A stretch of 64,000 nt of DNA from Blastocatellia bacterium (GTDB lineage Bacteria; Acidobacteriota; Blastocatellia; UBA7656; JADIYM01): positions 1 through 64,000 of the forward strand of contig JAJTWZ010000022.1 of NCBI GenBank assembly GCA_021463145.1. Reading direction: 5' to 3'. A program made the translations under genes and the position numbers. This document shows positions 27,085 to 38,261 of the stretch, in pieces; the first letter of the stretch is position 1, and every line of letters starts with the position of its first letter. The notes beneath the pieces were generated by a model. That model was given only the letters and a program-made list of their open reading frames with translations, did not search any database and was not told the DNA's origin.

Positions 27085-28179
27085 TCAGGGATCGAGCTTT
27101 GCTCCTTCGCCCGTCACGATGGGCGTGAGTTGTGGTTCAAAGTCGACCGGGGTGGAAAAGTCGTGAATGGAGTTGAGGTCCTCGCTCAGGACGGCGCGAA
27201 GCCTGGAGAGCGAGTATCCGCCGCGAAGAAGTGTGAGGACGCCGAGAGGTAGTGCCGCCCCGAAAACGATCAGGTGCAGGACTATCGCAATGCTCTTGGC
27301 ATCGTTTTCGAGCACCCCGAGCAGGATCAGGCCGCCGGCAGTCGCGACGTGGAATGCTCCGGCCGCACCGCCTGGAGTTGGCACCAGCGACCCAACGAGC
27401 CCGAAGCCGAGCACGAACACGGCGGCCCCCAGGGTCAAATCAAGACCGAAAGCCTTGAAAATAAACAGGTTGGTGACCGCGCAAACGGCCCATAGCAACA
27501 CGCTCCAGGCGCTGACGACGAGAAGTTCCTTCTTGTCGTGAAGGATGGAAAGCGCTTCGGCGAAATGCGTGACAAGGCTCGTGACGCCTTTCCTCACCCT
27601 CCGGCCGAACGGCCGCAGGGCTCCGTCGAGGAAATCCACCGCGCCGACGCGGTGACGGTGAAGCATAAGGAGGCCAAAGATGCTGCCTACGGCGACGCAC
27701 ATGAGGATCACGCCGGCCGTGCGGATCTGGGAGATCGTCTCGGCGTCCGCAAGAGGCGGCTTGAATACGAGTAGAACCACGCCGAAGAACGCTACGACCG
27801 TCACCATGTCGAAAACGCGCTCCATGAGAATAGTGGCAAGGCTCGCGGACGGCCGGACATGCTCCTTGGAACTCAGCGCGACGGGACGGACGATTTCGCC
27901 CGTCCTGCCTACCAGGAACACTGCGAGAAACCCCAATGTCGTGACGTTGAAAAGGTTGATCAGGTGAACGCCCGGGCTGACGGGTTCGAGCAGAGCTCTC
28001 CAGCGAATCGCCCTGATGAGATAGGTGGACATTGTCAGGAGCGTGGCGGCCCCGAGAAGCCACCAGTTTGCTCCCCGGATCGTCTGAAGCGCCGCCTGTC
28101 CGTCGAGGTCACGAAGGAACAGCCAGATGAGGCCGATTCCGAGGAGTGCCCCGACCACGATCTGGAGGCGCTTACGCAC
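27085..28179 (-). CDS. Flippase-like / LPG-synthase-TM family membrane protein
   Basis: Polytopic inner-membrane protein of 364 residues with roughly eight hydrophobic segments, of the UPF0104/AglD-like group (lysylphosphatidylglycerol-synthase transmembrane domain). Characteristic elements are ANWWLLGAATLLTMSTYLIRA, RWRALLEP, LVGRTGEIVRP near 90-105 and the late VPTPGGAAGAFHVA motif. Related proteins move lipid-linked intermediates or synthesise lipid derivatives. No synthetase domain is attached. The GTG start has AAAGG six bases upstream. It heads the transcript to nrdR and lon. Confidence 0.85.
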   Translation of the reverse strand: MRKRLQIVVGALLGIGLIWLFLRDLDGQAALQTIRGANWWLLGAATLLTMSTYLIRAIRWRALLEPVSPGVHLINLFNVTTLGFLAVFLVGRTGEIVRPVALSSKEHVRPSASLATILMERVFDMVTVVAFFGVVLLVFKPPLADAETISQIRTAGVILMCVAVGSIFGLLMLHRHRVGAVDFLDGALRPFGRRVRKGVTSLVTHFAEALSILHDKKELLVVSAWSVLLWAVCAVTNLFIFKAFGLDLTLGAAVFVLGFGLVGSLVPTPGGAAGAFHVATAGGLILLGVLENDAKSIAIVLHLIVFGAALPLGVLTLLRGGYSLSRLRAVLSEDLNSIHDFSTPVDFEPQLTPIVTGEGAKLDP

Positions 28180-28370
28180 AATAAACCTTTACGTTCACAA
28201 GGGTTTTGGATTATGAAAGCGACCGGACTCTACATCACTCGACGAATAGGGGTCAAGAAACGGCCCCTTCGTGGGTGGCCCTGCCACCGGCTGGTATCGA
28301 CCCGAATCCACCGGTTCGGGCACACCTTGTTTTTCGGTCTGAACTTTCGCTGAAAGTGCTTCGTTAAGGC

Positions 28371-28391
28371 CAGGTGTCGGAAACCTGACAC
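28371..28391. promoter_or_regulatory. Short inverted repeat upstream of the ECF sigma gene
   Basis: The 21-mer beginning CAGGTGTCGGAAACCTGAC contains two interleaved inverted repeats, CAGGT/ACCTG and GTGTC/GACAC, and a GGAAAC core like ECF -35 elements. It lies 24 bases before the sigma gene start. It may be an operator or part of an autoregulated promoter; this is a weak sequence-only call. Confidence 0.3.
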
Positions 28392-28414
28392 ATTCAATAA
28401 CGGAGCATGGCGCC

Positions 28415-29008
28415 GTGGGAGCATTGGCCGCACCAGTTACCGAGGACAGCGCACTCGTCCAGCGATGCATCGCTGGAGACGTTGCGGCGTGGGAGCAGAT
28501 CGTTCGCGAGTACTCCCGCCGCATTTACAACCTTGCGTATCGGTTCACAAGCAACAACGAAGGCGCGGAGGATCTGACGCAGGACGTATTCATCAGGGTC
28601 TATCGCGCTCTCGGCCAGTACGATGCCGGTCAGGGCAACCTCAGCAACTGGCTGATGAGGCTCGCGAGGAATCTGGTCATCGACGATTATCGTAGGCGTC
28701 AGAGAACGCCGACGGACGGCGGCGATGCGCTCGATGATCACGAATACCATCTGCACGGCAGTTCCGACGGCCCCGAGCGGGCCTTGCAGCGCGAGGAGCG
28801 ACGAATGCAGGTTCACCGGGCGATACAGAAACTCACCCCGGACTTGCGTGAGTGCGTGATACTTCGAGACATCGAGGAACTCACGTACGCGGACATCGTC
28901 GACCTGTTGAAAATACCCGAGGGAACGGTGAAGTCGCGGATCAACCGCGGCCGAATCGAGTTGGCGAAGATTCTGAAGAGAATGCACGTCGCCGTTGACG
29001 ACCTGTAA
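28415..29008 (+). CDS. ECF-type RNA polymerase sigma factor
   Basis: Extracytoplasmic-function sigma factor, 197 residues, with sigma region 2 (about 25-90; EDLTQDVFIRVYRAL, then LMRLARNLVIDDYRRR) and region 4 (about 130-185; LRDIEELTYADI, then IPEGTVKSRINRGR). It directs RNA polymerase to a small regulon. The gene for a tandem zinc-finger anti-sigma factor starts 18 bases downstream, the usual partnership. GTG start, GGAG at 28402-28405. The regulon probably includes the following membrane genes. Confidence 0.93.
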   Translation: MGALAAPVTEDSALVQRCIAGDVAAWEQIVREYSRRIYNLAYRFTSNNEGAEDLTQDVFIRVYRALGQYDAGQGNLSNWLMRLARNLVIDDYRRRQRTPTDGGDALDDHEYHLHGSSDGPERALQREERRMQVHRAIQKLTPDLRECVILRDIEELTYADIVDLLKIPEGTVKSRINRGRIELAKILKRMHVAVDDL

Positions 29009-29026
29009 TCGAAGTGACGGAAGACT

Positions 29027-29863
29027 ATGTATTGCCAGGAATTTGAAGAACGAATCACGGAGCACCTCGACGGTGAGCTCAAGGGCAGCGGGGCCGCGGC
29101 CTTTCGCGCCCACCAGATGAGCTGCCCGTCGTGCCGGTCGTTGCTCGACGAAGTGTCGAAGGCGGTCGGGGCGTGCGTGGAGCTTCAGGAGGCCGAGCCG
29201 CCGCTCGAGTTGTTGTCGCGGGCGCTCGTCATCCCGGCTCTCCACCCGCCCATCGATTGCGACCGGTTTGCTGCGCTGGTGACGGAGTTCCTCGACGGTT
29301 TTCTCGAGGCGAGCGTCTACCACGCGTTCGAAGACCATGCGAAACAGTGCGACGGGTGCTCCGAGACACTTGCGGGCGTTGCGCTTGCGGTGTCGGCGTG
29401 TCACAGCGTTCATTTCAGCGAAGACGTCGAGGTTCCCGAGTCGCTTGTCGCCAGCATACTCGCGGAAACGAGTGGAACTTCACTGCTCTCCAAGGCGGCC
29501 GCGAAGTCTGGTCTCGCGGCGCGCGTAGTGTCTATTCTCAGGTCGTTTGCCGGTCCTGCGCTCGCGCCGCGTGTCGCGACTGCCGCGGTGATCATCGCGG
29601 CCTTCTCGATGCTGGTTTTCAGAGGGGGATTGGCCCCGTCCGAGATTTATGGGAGCGCCGCGCGCGTTACCTCCAGGGTTTACAGCCGATCGGCGGATCT
29701 GGCAGCGAAAACGGATGACGTGATCTCCGAGGTCGAGCGCCTGCGATCGGACGTAAACGAGATACTTGACGAGGAGTCAGCCGCGCCGGCGGCCGAACCG
29801 TCTAGTGACGAGAGTTCGCAGAATCGATCGAATCCGGGCTCGCCTGAAAGTGTTGGTGCATAG
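29027..29863 (+). CDS. Anti-sigma factor with two zinc-finger (zf-HC2) domains
   Basis: Membrane-bound regulator of 278 residues. Two successive ZAS-type fingers are seen: HQMSCPSC (H29, C33, C36) and HAKQCDGC (about 105-112), each the HxxxCxxC signature, so the cytoplasmic part is duplicated. A single membrane helix lies near 184-200 (VATAAVIIAAFSMLVF), followed by an extracytoplasmic tail with a short coiled-coil-like region and a Ser/Glu-rich end. It would hold the adjacent sigma factor until an envelope signal releases it. Two fingers in one anti-sigma factor are uncommon. Confidence 0.87.
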   Translation: MYCQEFEERITEHLDGELKGSGAAAFRAHQMSCPSCRSLLDEVSKAVGACVELQEAEPPLELLSRALVIPALHPPIDCDRFAALVTEFLDGFLEASVYHAFEDHAKQCDGCSETLAGVALAVSACHSVHFSEDVEVPESLVASILAETSGTSLLSKAAAKSGLAARVVSILRSFAGPALAPRVATAAVIIAAFSMLVFRGGLAPSEIYGSAARVTSRVYSRSADLAAKTDDVISEVERLRSDVNEILDEESAAPAAEPSSDESSQNRSNPGSPESVGA

Positions 29864-29895
29864 CCGGAACTGCCGGCGATATTGCGAGAGGTCCA

Positions 29896-30666
29896 ATGTA
29901 CTGTGTTTTCCACCCAACGAATGCCGCCGCCACTCGTTGCACTGGTTGTGGTCAGGCTCTGTGCGCGGCGTGTGACCATCGCATCAAGGCGCTTCCTTAT
30001 TGCGAGGACTGCATTGTCAGGGGTGTGGACGCGCTTCGGCGTCCGGTCGCTCCGGTGATAGTCCAGTCTCCCGCGTATCCGCCGATGGATTCGCGGGGGC
30101 CGAGTTCGGTGAAGGCTACCCTTCTGGCGCTCGTTCCAGGCCTCGGCGCGGTTTACAACCGTCAGAACCTGAAAGCGGTACTTCATTTCGTCGGCGTCGT
30201 GGGTCTGATCGAGCTTGGCGACGTAACGAACATAGGAATGTTCGTATTCGGGGGCCTGGTCTTTTTCCTTTTCACCGTGATCGACGCGAATCGTTCGGCC
30301 AAGGCCATCGCTTCTGGCGTGGACGTTCGCGAGGACGAACGGCGAATCCAGTGGCTTTTTGCCAGATATCGACCGGTTTGGGGTGTTGCGCTGCTTGTGA
30401 CGGCGCTCATTGCGGCGCTTTCGTCACTGTCGGTACTTCCATTCGGACTCTCGATCGTGCAGGTCTGGGCAATCATGCTGTTCATTGCCGGGACGTACCT
30501 TGTCGTCTCCTACTTCAGAAGTCTGAAGAACACGGACGAAGTGAACCCATATGCGGGCGGCCCGCCCCCGCGATCGGTCGTTTCGTCGATGCTGCCGGGC
30601 GATGTCTCCGGCATGACCACGAACTACTCGGAGTCGCGGTCGACGTCGACGTTCGTCGACCGGTAG
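29896..30666 (+). CDS. B-box zinc-finger membrane protein
   Basis: Protein of 256 residues. The N-terminus is a B-box-like zinc module with cysteine/histidine pairs (YCVFHP, RCTGCG, LCAACDH, YCEDC). A linker leads to about four membrane helices between residues 75 and 215 (for example HFVGVVGLIELGDVTNIGM and VWAIMLFIAGTYLVVSYF). The C-terminus is polar. Function unknown. It is inside the ECF operon, 32 bases after the anti-sigma gene and 25 before the DUF4097 gene, so it is probably part of the same envelope response. Confidence 0.72.
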   Translation: MYCVFHPTNAAATRCTGCGQALCAACDHRIKALPYCEDCIVRGVDALRRPVAPVIVQSPAYPPMDSRGPSSVKATLLALVPGLGAVYNRQNLKAVLHFVGVVGLIELGDVTNIGMFVFGGLVFFLFTVIDANRSAKAIASGVDVREDERRIQWLFARYRPVWGVALLVTALIAALSSLSVLPFGLSIVQVWAIMLFIAGTYLVVSYFRSLKNTDEVNPYAGGPPPRSVVSSMLPGDVSGMTTNYSESRSTSTFVDR

Positions 30667-30691
30667 TCGATCAGGGAGAGGGAACAACGAC

Positions 30692-32419
30692 ATGAAGCGA
30701 AGCGGTACGCTCGGAATCGGCCTCGCCCTGTGTGTGGTTGCGGGCGCAATTGCGCTGGCACCCAGTTCGGGCGCCCTCGTCGCGTGGTTGGTCCGGCTCT
30801 GGCCGGTCCTCCTGATATTGATTGGCCTGGCCAGCTTGATCGGTTTCGCCTTGAAGCGTCAGCCGCGACGTCCGTGGATCGGAGCCGTGCTCATAACGAT
30901 CGGTGCGCTGGCCCTTCCGGTCACCCTTCAGGCGACTTCGAATCCGCTCGTGCTTTTCGGGCGCTACTGGCCCGTGATGGTCGTAGTTCTCGCGCTCGTC
31001 GAAGTGATCCGTCAGTACTCTCATCGGCCGGAGATGGGAGAGCGCCCACCGTTGTTCAGCGCCGGCAAGGTGGCCTTGCTGGGCCTGATCACGGTCGCCG
31101 GTCTTGGCGCGAACCGCCTCGCGGAAACAAATCCTAACGTGTTTGCAAATACTGCGATGCCAAAGTGGATTGGCAATGTTCGCGACGATATCTTCGGAGA
31201 AGAATTCACGTTCGATACTGTGACGCAGTCGACTCCGCTTCCTGCCTCGGGCGTGGTAGCAGTCTCGAACCGGTTTGGAACACTTGCGGTCGAGGCATAC
31301 GACGGCACGATGGTGGAGGTGCAACTCACGCCGACGATTCGTGCATACGATCGAGAGACGGCGCTCGCCGTTCTGCAGCAGCTTGCGTTGAACGTGACGA
31401 CCGATGGACAGGTGGTTTCAGTCGGCACCAACCGCGAATCCGTCGAGCACCGTTTCACGACGAATCTCAAGGTTCGCGTGCCCAAGGCCGCCGCGCTGCG
31501 AATCGAGCAGTCGCACGGCAGTGTCAGCATCGCCGGCGTCGATGCAGGGACGGCAGGGGTGACCGTAAGCGGGAGCTACTCCGACATCGAAATTCACGAT
31601 GTCCGCGCCGACGTTTCGCTGACGAACGCCAACCAGGCCGTCAATGTGCAGCGCTGCACGGGACCGGTCAGCGTTGACGGCCGCAGCGATGTCGTCATCG
31701 GATCGCACACGGGAACGATTCTCCTGGTTGATTCCGATAGCGTGAACATCAGCGGCGTCGTTTCCCAGAAAGTTGAGTTGCGCAGCGTGGATCGCGCGCG
31801 TGTGACGATCGAGAACGTCGGCCCTGCCCCGGTCGAGGCCGCCGTCGACCCGGCAATCGGGTTGTCGGAAATTCTCATTGCCGGGGAACGCACGAGAGTA
31901 ACGCTGAAGTCGCTTCGGGCGAACGTCAGAGTGCAGACGACGCACGAAGACGTGCGAGCCACAGGCATCACCGGCAGGCTGGAGGTCGACGCCACGCGCA
32001 GCGGCGTCGACGTCGTGGGTGCTGGTTCGCTCACGGTCAAGACGGATCACGAGAACGTGAAGGTAAAGGACGTCGCTGGACCCGTCGTCATCGACGCAGA
32101 GAACTGCGAAGTCGCCGTGACGGACTTTCGCGGCGCGGTGACGGTTCGGTCTACTTCGGAACGAGTTCGAATTGCGGCTGCACGCGATCAGTCCGGCGAC
32201 GTAATTGTCGAGAACGAGCGCGGCCCAGTCGACGTACGGTTACCGGCGGACCGGTTGTACCGCTTTGAAACGACCGGCGACGTCCGGATCGATCCCAGCT
32301 TTGGAAGGGTAGCCGATGGAACGGCGCCCCCGTACCGGGTATCGATCACGACGTCTGAAAACGAGAACATCACCATTCGGCCGGTCGCGAATTCGACGAA
32401 CGGCGGGGATCCGGCCTGA
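30692..32419 (+). CDS. LiaF-like membrane protein with DUF4097 beta-helix domain
   Basis: Protein of 575 residues. Four hydrophobic segments in the first ~150 residues (LiaI/LiaF, DUF5668-like) are followed by a long repetitive beta-strand region (about 185-560) with DUF4097-type turns such as VEQSHGSVSIAG, RADVSLTNANQAVNV and SLTVKTDHENVKVKDV. DUF4097 regions form putative adhesin-like beta helices outside the membrane. Homologues associate with PspC/LiaF envelope-stress systems. A GGGAGAGGGAACAACG leader precedes the ATG. Its place after an ECF/anti-sigma pair fits that role. Confidence 0.83.
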   Translation: MKRSGTLGIGLALCVVAGAIALAPSSGALVAWLVRLWPVLLILIGLASLIGFALKRQPRRPWIGAVLITIGALALPVTLQATSNPLVLFGRYWPVMVVVLALVEVIRQYSHRPEMGERPPLFSAGKVALLGLITVAGLGANRLAETNPNVFANTAMPKWIGNVRDDIFGEEFTFDTVTQSTPLPASGVVAVSNRFGTLAVEAYDGTMVEVQLTPTIRAYDRETALAVLQQLALNVTTDGQVVSVGTNRESVEHRFTTNLKVRVPKAAALRIEQSHGSVSIAGVDAGTAGVTVSGSYSDIEIHDVRADVSLTNANQAVNVQRCTGPVSVDGRSDVVIGSHTGTILLVDSDSVNISGVVSQKVELRSVDRARVTIENVGPAPVEAAVDPAIGLSEILIAGERTRVTLKSLRANVRVQTTHEDVRATGITGRLEVDATRSGVDVVGAGSLTVKTDHENVKVKDVAGPVVIDAENCEVAVTDFRGAVTVRSTSERVRIAAARDQSGDVIVENERGPVDVRLPADRLYRFETTGDVRIDPSFGRVADGTAPPYRVSITTSENENITIRPVANSTNGGDPA

Positions 32420-32442
32420 AAGTCCGAGAAGGAAGAGGAACC

Positions 32443-32658
32443 ATGAAGATACTAAAGTTCATCGTCGGCACCATCGTTTCGATCATCGCGCTGGCGGTCG
32501 CTACGAAGATCGCGGCCTTCATCCTGGGCATAGTCGGCTTCACGGTGGCCCTCGTCGTCGTATTGCTCAAGCTGGCTCTCGTGCTGGGTATCGTGGCCCT
32601 CATAGTCTGGGGAGTGACGCGCCTTCTGTCTTCGAAGAGCCAGTCCGAGTCGGTCTGA
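32443..32658 (+). CDS. Small hydrophobic membrane protein, 71 aa
   Basis: Nearly all of this 71-residue protein is hydrophobic: one helix about 5-38 rich in Ile/Val/Ala and a second about 39-62, ending in a short polar SSKSQSESV. A good GGAAGAGG ribosome site precedes the ATG. It closes the ECF operon, 23 bases after the DUF4097 gene and just before a strong terminator. No family recognised; a small LiaI-like stress peptide is a possibility. Confidence 0.72.
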   Translation: MKILKFIVGTIVSIIALAVATKIAAFILGIVGFTVALVVVLLKLALVLGIVALIVWGVTRLLSSKSQSESV

Positions 32659-32687
32659 ACCAGGCTACGCCACGTGAAGTTCGTCTT

Positions 32688-32721
32688 CGCCCCCTCGCTT
32701 TCGAACGAACGCGAGGGGGCG
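32688..32721 (+). terminator. Terminator hairpin after the ECF operon
   Basis: An 11-bp perfect stem CGCCCCCTCGC / GCGAGGGGGCG encloses a 12-nt loop and is followed by ATTTCGT. It lies 29 bases after the small membrane protein gene and marks the end of the sigma-factor operon. Confidence 0.75.
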
Positions 32722-32875
32722 ATTTCGTACGGTATCCGTGCTGCACGAGGGCTTTCGGTACCCATCCATCCTGTTGACCCACATGGGGTTGCAATGCGCC
32801 CTGCCGTCGTGGTAGCTTGCGGCCCTCGTAGCATACAGATTTGATCGGCCTCCCCTCTGTTGGGAAGTCGTGTGC

Positions 32876-32903
32876 TTGATCGGAATCGGTTACGGAGTAT
32901 TGT
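32876..32903 (+). promoter_or_regulatory. Possible sigma-70-type promoter of the M23 gene
   Basis: TTGATC (32876-32881) and TATTGT (32898-32903) are spaced by 16 bases, each matching four of six consensus positions. It lies 120 bases before the M23 peptidase ATG in a 365-base gene-free gap. Nothing else is seen in the gap. Pattern only. Confidence 0.3.
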
Positions 32904-33023
32904 GCGCCCGCACGCCGGGCAGTTCTTTGATGTGTTATCGACGCAGAACTGAGGTCGGTTCCATCTGAAGGCACAAGTCGCGTATCCCCATACTCTGCCA
33001 AGAGCCAAGGAGAAGAAGACTGA

Positions 33024-33875
33024 ATGGCCCAAGATCAGGAGTTTTACGCTCTTATTGTAGCTCCCTCGGCGAAGTCAAAGCTGCGCAAGGTTCGAATCTC
33101 ACTCACGTTCATTCGCTCTTCGCTCATCGTTCTTGCAGCAATCACCCTCGTGAGCCTGTACGGGCTCTTCCGTTTCGTCGAACATTCCGCGCTCCAGTTG
33201 CAGTTGGCGAGCATGTCGTCAGAAAACGAGCAACTGAGGCGTGAGAACGACGCATTCCGGGCAAATTACGATCGCTTGAACAACCGCGTGGCGGTTGTAG
33301 AGGACATGTCGCAGAACCTCGCGCGGGAATTGCGCACCGACGGCCCCGAGGGCATCGGCGACGAAGGGCAGGGCGGTCCTGATTCCCGGGACAATATGCC
33401 CGAGTTCGAGAAGCGCACCGAGGAACTAGAGCGCGAGATCCGGCAGATGGCGGATCTGTATCGCGACGAGCAGTTGAAGCTATCGAGCGTTCCATCCGGC
33501 TGGCCCGTTAGCGGGCACCTTACCGACAATTTCGGCATCCGCAGCAATCCTTTCGGCGGCGGCGGTATCGAGGGCCACGAGGGCCAGGACATTGCGGCGG
33601 CATTCGGTTCACCCGTGAAGGCCACGGCCGACGGACTTGTGGTCTATGCGGCGTCCCGCAGTGGTTACGGGAACATCGTCGTCATCTACCACGGAGACGG
33701 AATCTCGACCCGCTTTGGCCATCTTTCCCAGATCGACGTGCAGTCCGGACAGCGAGTCCGCCGTGGCGACGAGATTGGGAAGGTGGGCTCCACGGGCCGC
33801 TCCACTGGTCCGCACTGTCATTACGAAGTGCGCCTGAACAATGAGCCTGTCGATCCCGTAACGTACGCCCAGTAG
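33024..33875 (+). CDS. M23 family peptidoglycan endopeptidase, membrane-anchored
   Basis: Murein hydrolase or LytM-like activator, 283 residues. One membrane helix near 32-52, a coiled coil (about 56-150) and a C-terminal LytM domain. The zinc ligands are intact: H185 and D189 in GHEGQDIA and H264-C-H266 in PHCHYEV, so this is probably an active enzyme, unlike degenerate EnvC/NlpD types. AAGGAG at 33007-33012 marks the start. It is separated from secA by a possible terminator. Likely acts in the periplasm in cell-wall turnover or division. Confidence 0.93.
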   Translation: MAQDQEFYALIVAPSAKSKLRKVRISLTFIRSSLIVLAAITLVSLYGLFRFVEHSALQLQLASMSSENEQLRRENDAFRANYDRLNNRVAVVEDMSQNLARELRTDGPEGIGDEGQGGPDSRDNMPEFEKRTEELEREIRQMADLYRDEQLKLSSVPSGWPVSGHLTDNFGIRSNPFGGGGIEGHEGQDIAAAFGSPVKATADGLVVYAASRSGYGNIVVIYHGDGISTRFGHLSQIDVQSGQRVRRGDEIGKVGSTGRSTGPHCHYEVRLNNEPVDPVTYAQ

Positions 33876-33903
33876 GGCCTAGTTCGAGGACGTTTCCGGA
33901 CAA

Positions 33904-33953
33904 GGGGGTCCGAACCGGTTGAAGCTCGCAGCTTCGTCCAGTTCGGCCCCTTT
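33904..33953 (+). terminator. Probable terminator between M23 gene and secA
   Basis: GGGGTCCGAAC near 33905-33915 pairs with GTTCGGCCCC at 33941-33950, with an inner GAAGCT/AGCTTC stem, and is followed by TTT. It stands 30 bases after the M23 stop. The outer stem has a bulge, so the call is moderate. Confidence 0.45.
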
Positions 33954-34028
33954 CCGAGTTATTCCGAACGCGCTACACTCGTCGTTTCGAATTTCGTGGA
34001 GGTTTTTTGCGACGGCGCATCGAGCGAT

Positions 34029-36905
<2,877 letters not shown>

Positions 36906-37003
36906 TCCGGCGAGTTCGTCTTTCCTGTTGCCCGACGATGAGCTAGAACCTAACGCAGCAGTTCAACGTCGGGCGTCATCTGGCAGCACGGAGGATTCCG
37001 CCC

Positions 37004-38209
37004 CTGTCTACGAATCCGATCCTTCAGGCAATCGAATCAGGCCAGGCTCCGAAGGTTGCAAAGCTGGCCGCGGCAAAGGGCATGTTGCCGCTCGGACCCG
37101 AGGAGATGCTCGAGGCGCTTCGGCTGCTGAGCGCTGACGACGACCCTGAGATCGCGACAGCGGTCGGGGACACCGTCGCCACATTCGACGCCGGAAGGCT
37201 GAGGCCGATCGTCGAGGATTCGGGCACATCGGCCGCGATTCTCGGATTCGTCGCGTCGTGGAAGACGATTCCTCGCGACATATACCAACCGCTCATCCTG
37301 CACAAGAACACGCCTGACGAAGCTCTCGCCGCTATCGCGACGGCGACCGAGCAGGGCGAGGTGCTGGAACTGTTGTCGGTCAAGCAGCAGTCGTTGATCA
37401 ACCACCCGGCGATCATCGATGCAATCCTCGCGAATCCGCGGCGCACGCCGGAAGCCGAGCGGCGCGCGAGGGAAGTCCGCGAGGAATTCTTCGAGAAGCA
37501 GTACGGCGCCCAGATCATCGAGGCCGAGCAGCGCGCCCAGTCCGATGAGGCGGTGGTGGTCGAGGCTCCGCCGGCCGAACCAGAGAAGGTCGTTCGGATC
37601 GAGGATCTATTCGCGGAGTTCATCGAGTCGGACCTCATCGATACGGGCGACGAACTGCTCGCCGAATTCGAAGAGCAGTACGGACTCCTCGACGAGATTC
37701 CCGAGGGCCCCGAAGAGCCCATGGGGTTCGACATTGACCAGTTCCTTGCCGGCGAGGAGTTTGCCGATGTCGTCGACCGGGAGGCGTTCGAGGAACGCGT
37801 CAACGTGCTGGCCAGGATCGCGCGAATGAGCGTCAAGGACCGTATCAGATTCGCCATCAAGGGGACGCGCGAAGTGCGCATGATCCTCATTCGCGATCCG
37901 AACCGGCCGGTCTGCGCGGCCGTGGTCATGAACCCGCGAATCACGGATCAGGAGATCGAGACGATCGCGGCGCTCAAGTCGGTGAACGAGGAAGTACTCC
38001 GCCTGATTGCGATCAACCGGGCCTGGACTCGAAGCTATGCCGTGATTCACAACCTCGTCCGGAACCCGAAGACGCCCGTTGCCCACACGCTCAACTTCCT
38101 GAATCGGATTCAGTCGAAGGATCTGCGGGCGCTCGGGCAGAACAAGAACATTCCCGAGGTCGTCCGCACGATGTCGAATCGGATGTACATGAAGCGGCAG
38201 GCGGGATGA
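37004..38209 (+). CDS. Uncharacterised helical-repeat protein, probable CTG start
   Basis: All-helical protein of about 401 residues with no signal or membrane segment. Sequence such as LLSADDDPEIATAVGDTVA, ILGFVASWKTIPRDIY and LIRDPNRPVCAAVVMNP looks like HEAT/ARM-type (DUF2336-like) repeats, split by an acidic linker near 190-260. The first ATG (37082) is preceded by 26 clearly protein-like residues (PILQAIESGQAPKVAKL), but that stretch contains no ATG/GTG/TTG. CTG at 37004 follows GGAGG (36990-36994) with a 9-base gap, so I place the start there. Function unknown; it follows secA by about 100 bases. Confidence 0.7.
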   Translation: MSTNPILQAIESGQAPKVAKLAAAKGMLPLGPEEMLEALRLLSADDDPEIATAVGDTVATFDAGRLRPIVEDSGTSAAILGFVASWKTIPRDIYQPLILHKNTPDEALAAIATATEQGEVLELLSVKQQSLINHPAIIDAILANPRRTPEAERRAREVREEFFEKQYGAQIIEAEQRAQSDEAVVVEAPPAEPEKVVRIEDLFAEFIESDLIDTGDELLAEFEEQYGLLDEIPEGPEEPMGFDIDQFLAGEEFADVVDREAFEERVNVLARIARMSVKDRIRFAIKGTREVRMILIRDPNRPVCAAVVMNPRITDQEIETIAALKSVNEEVLRLIAINRAWTRSYAVIHNLVRNPKTPVAHTLNFLNRIQSKDLRALGQNKNIPEVVRTMSNRMYMKRQAG

Positions 38210-38261
38210 TCTCGGGCTTTTCGGAGGTTGGCGCCGATCCGGCGTCCGCGGGAGGAATCCT

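Noticed and set aside
28231-28330. Possible tRNA-like fold between the flippase and sigma genes
   Set aside because: No GTTCGA-type T-loop with matching acceptor arms on either strand.
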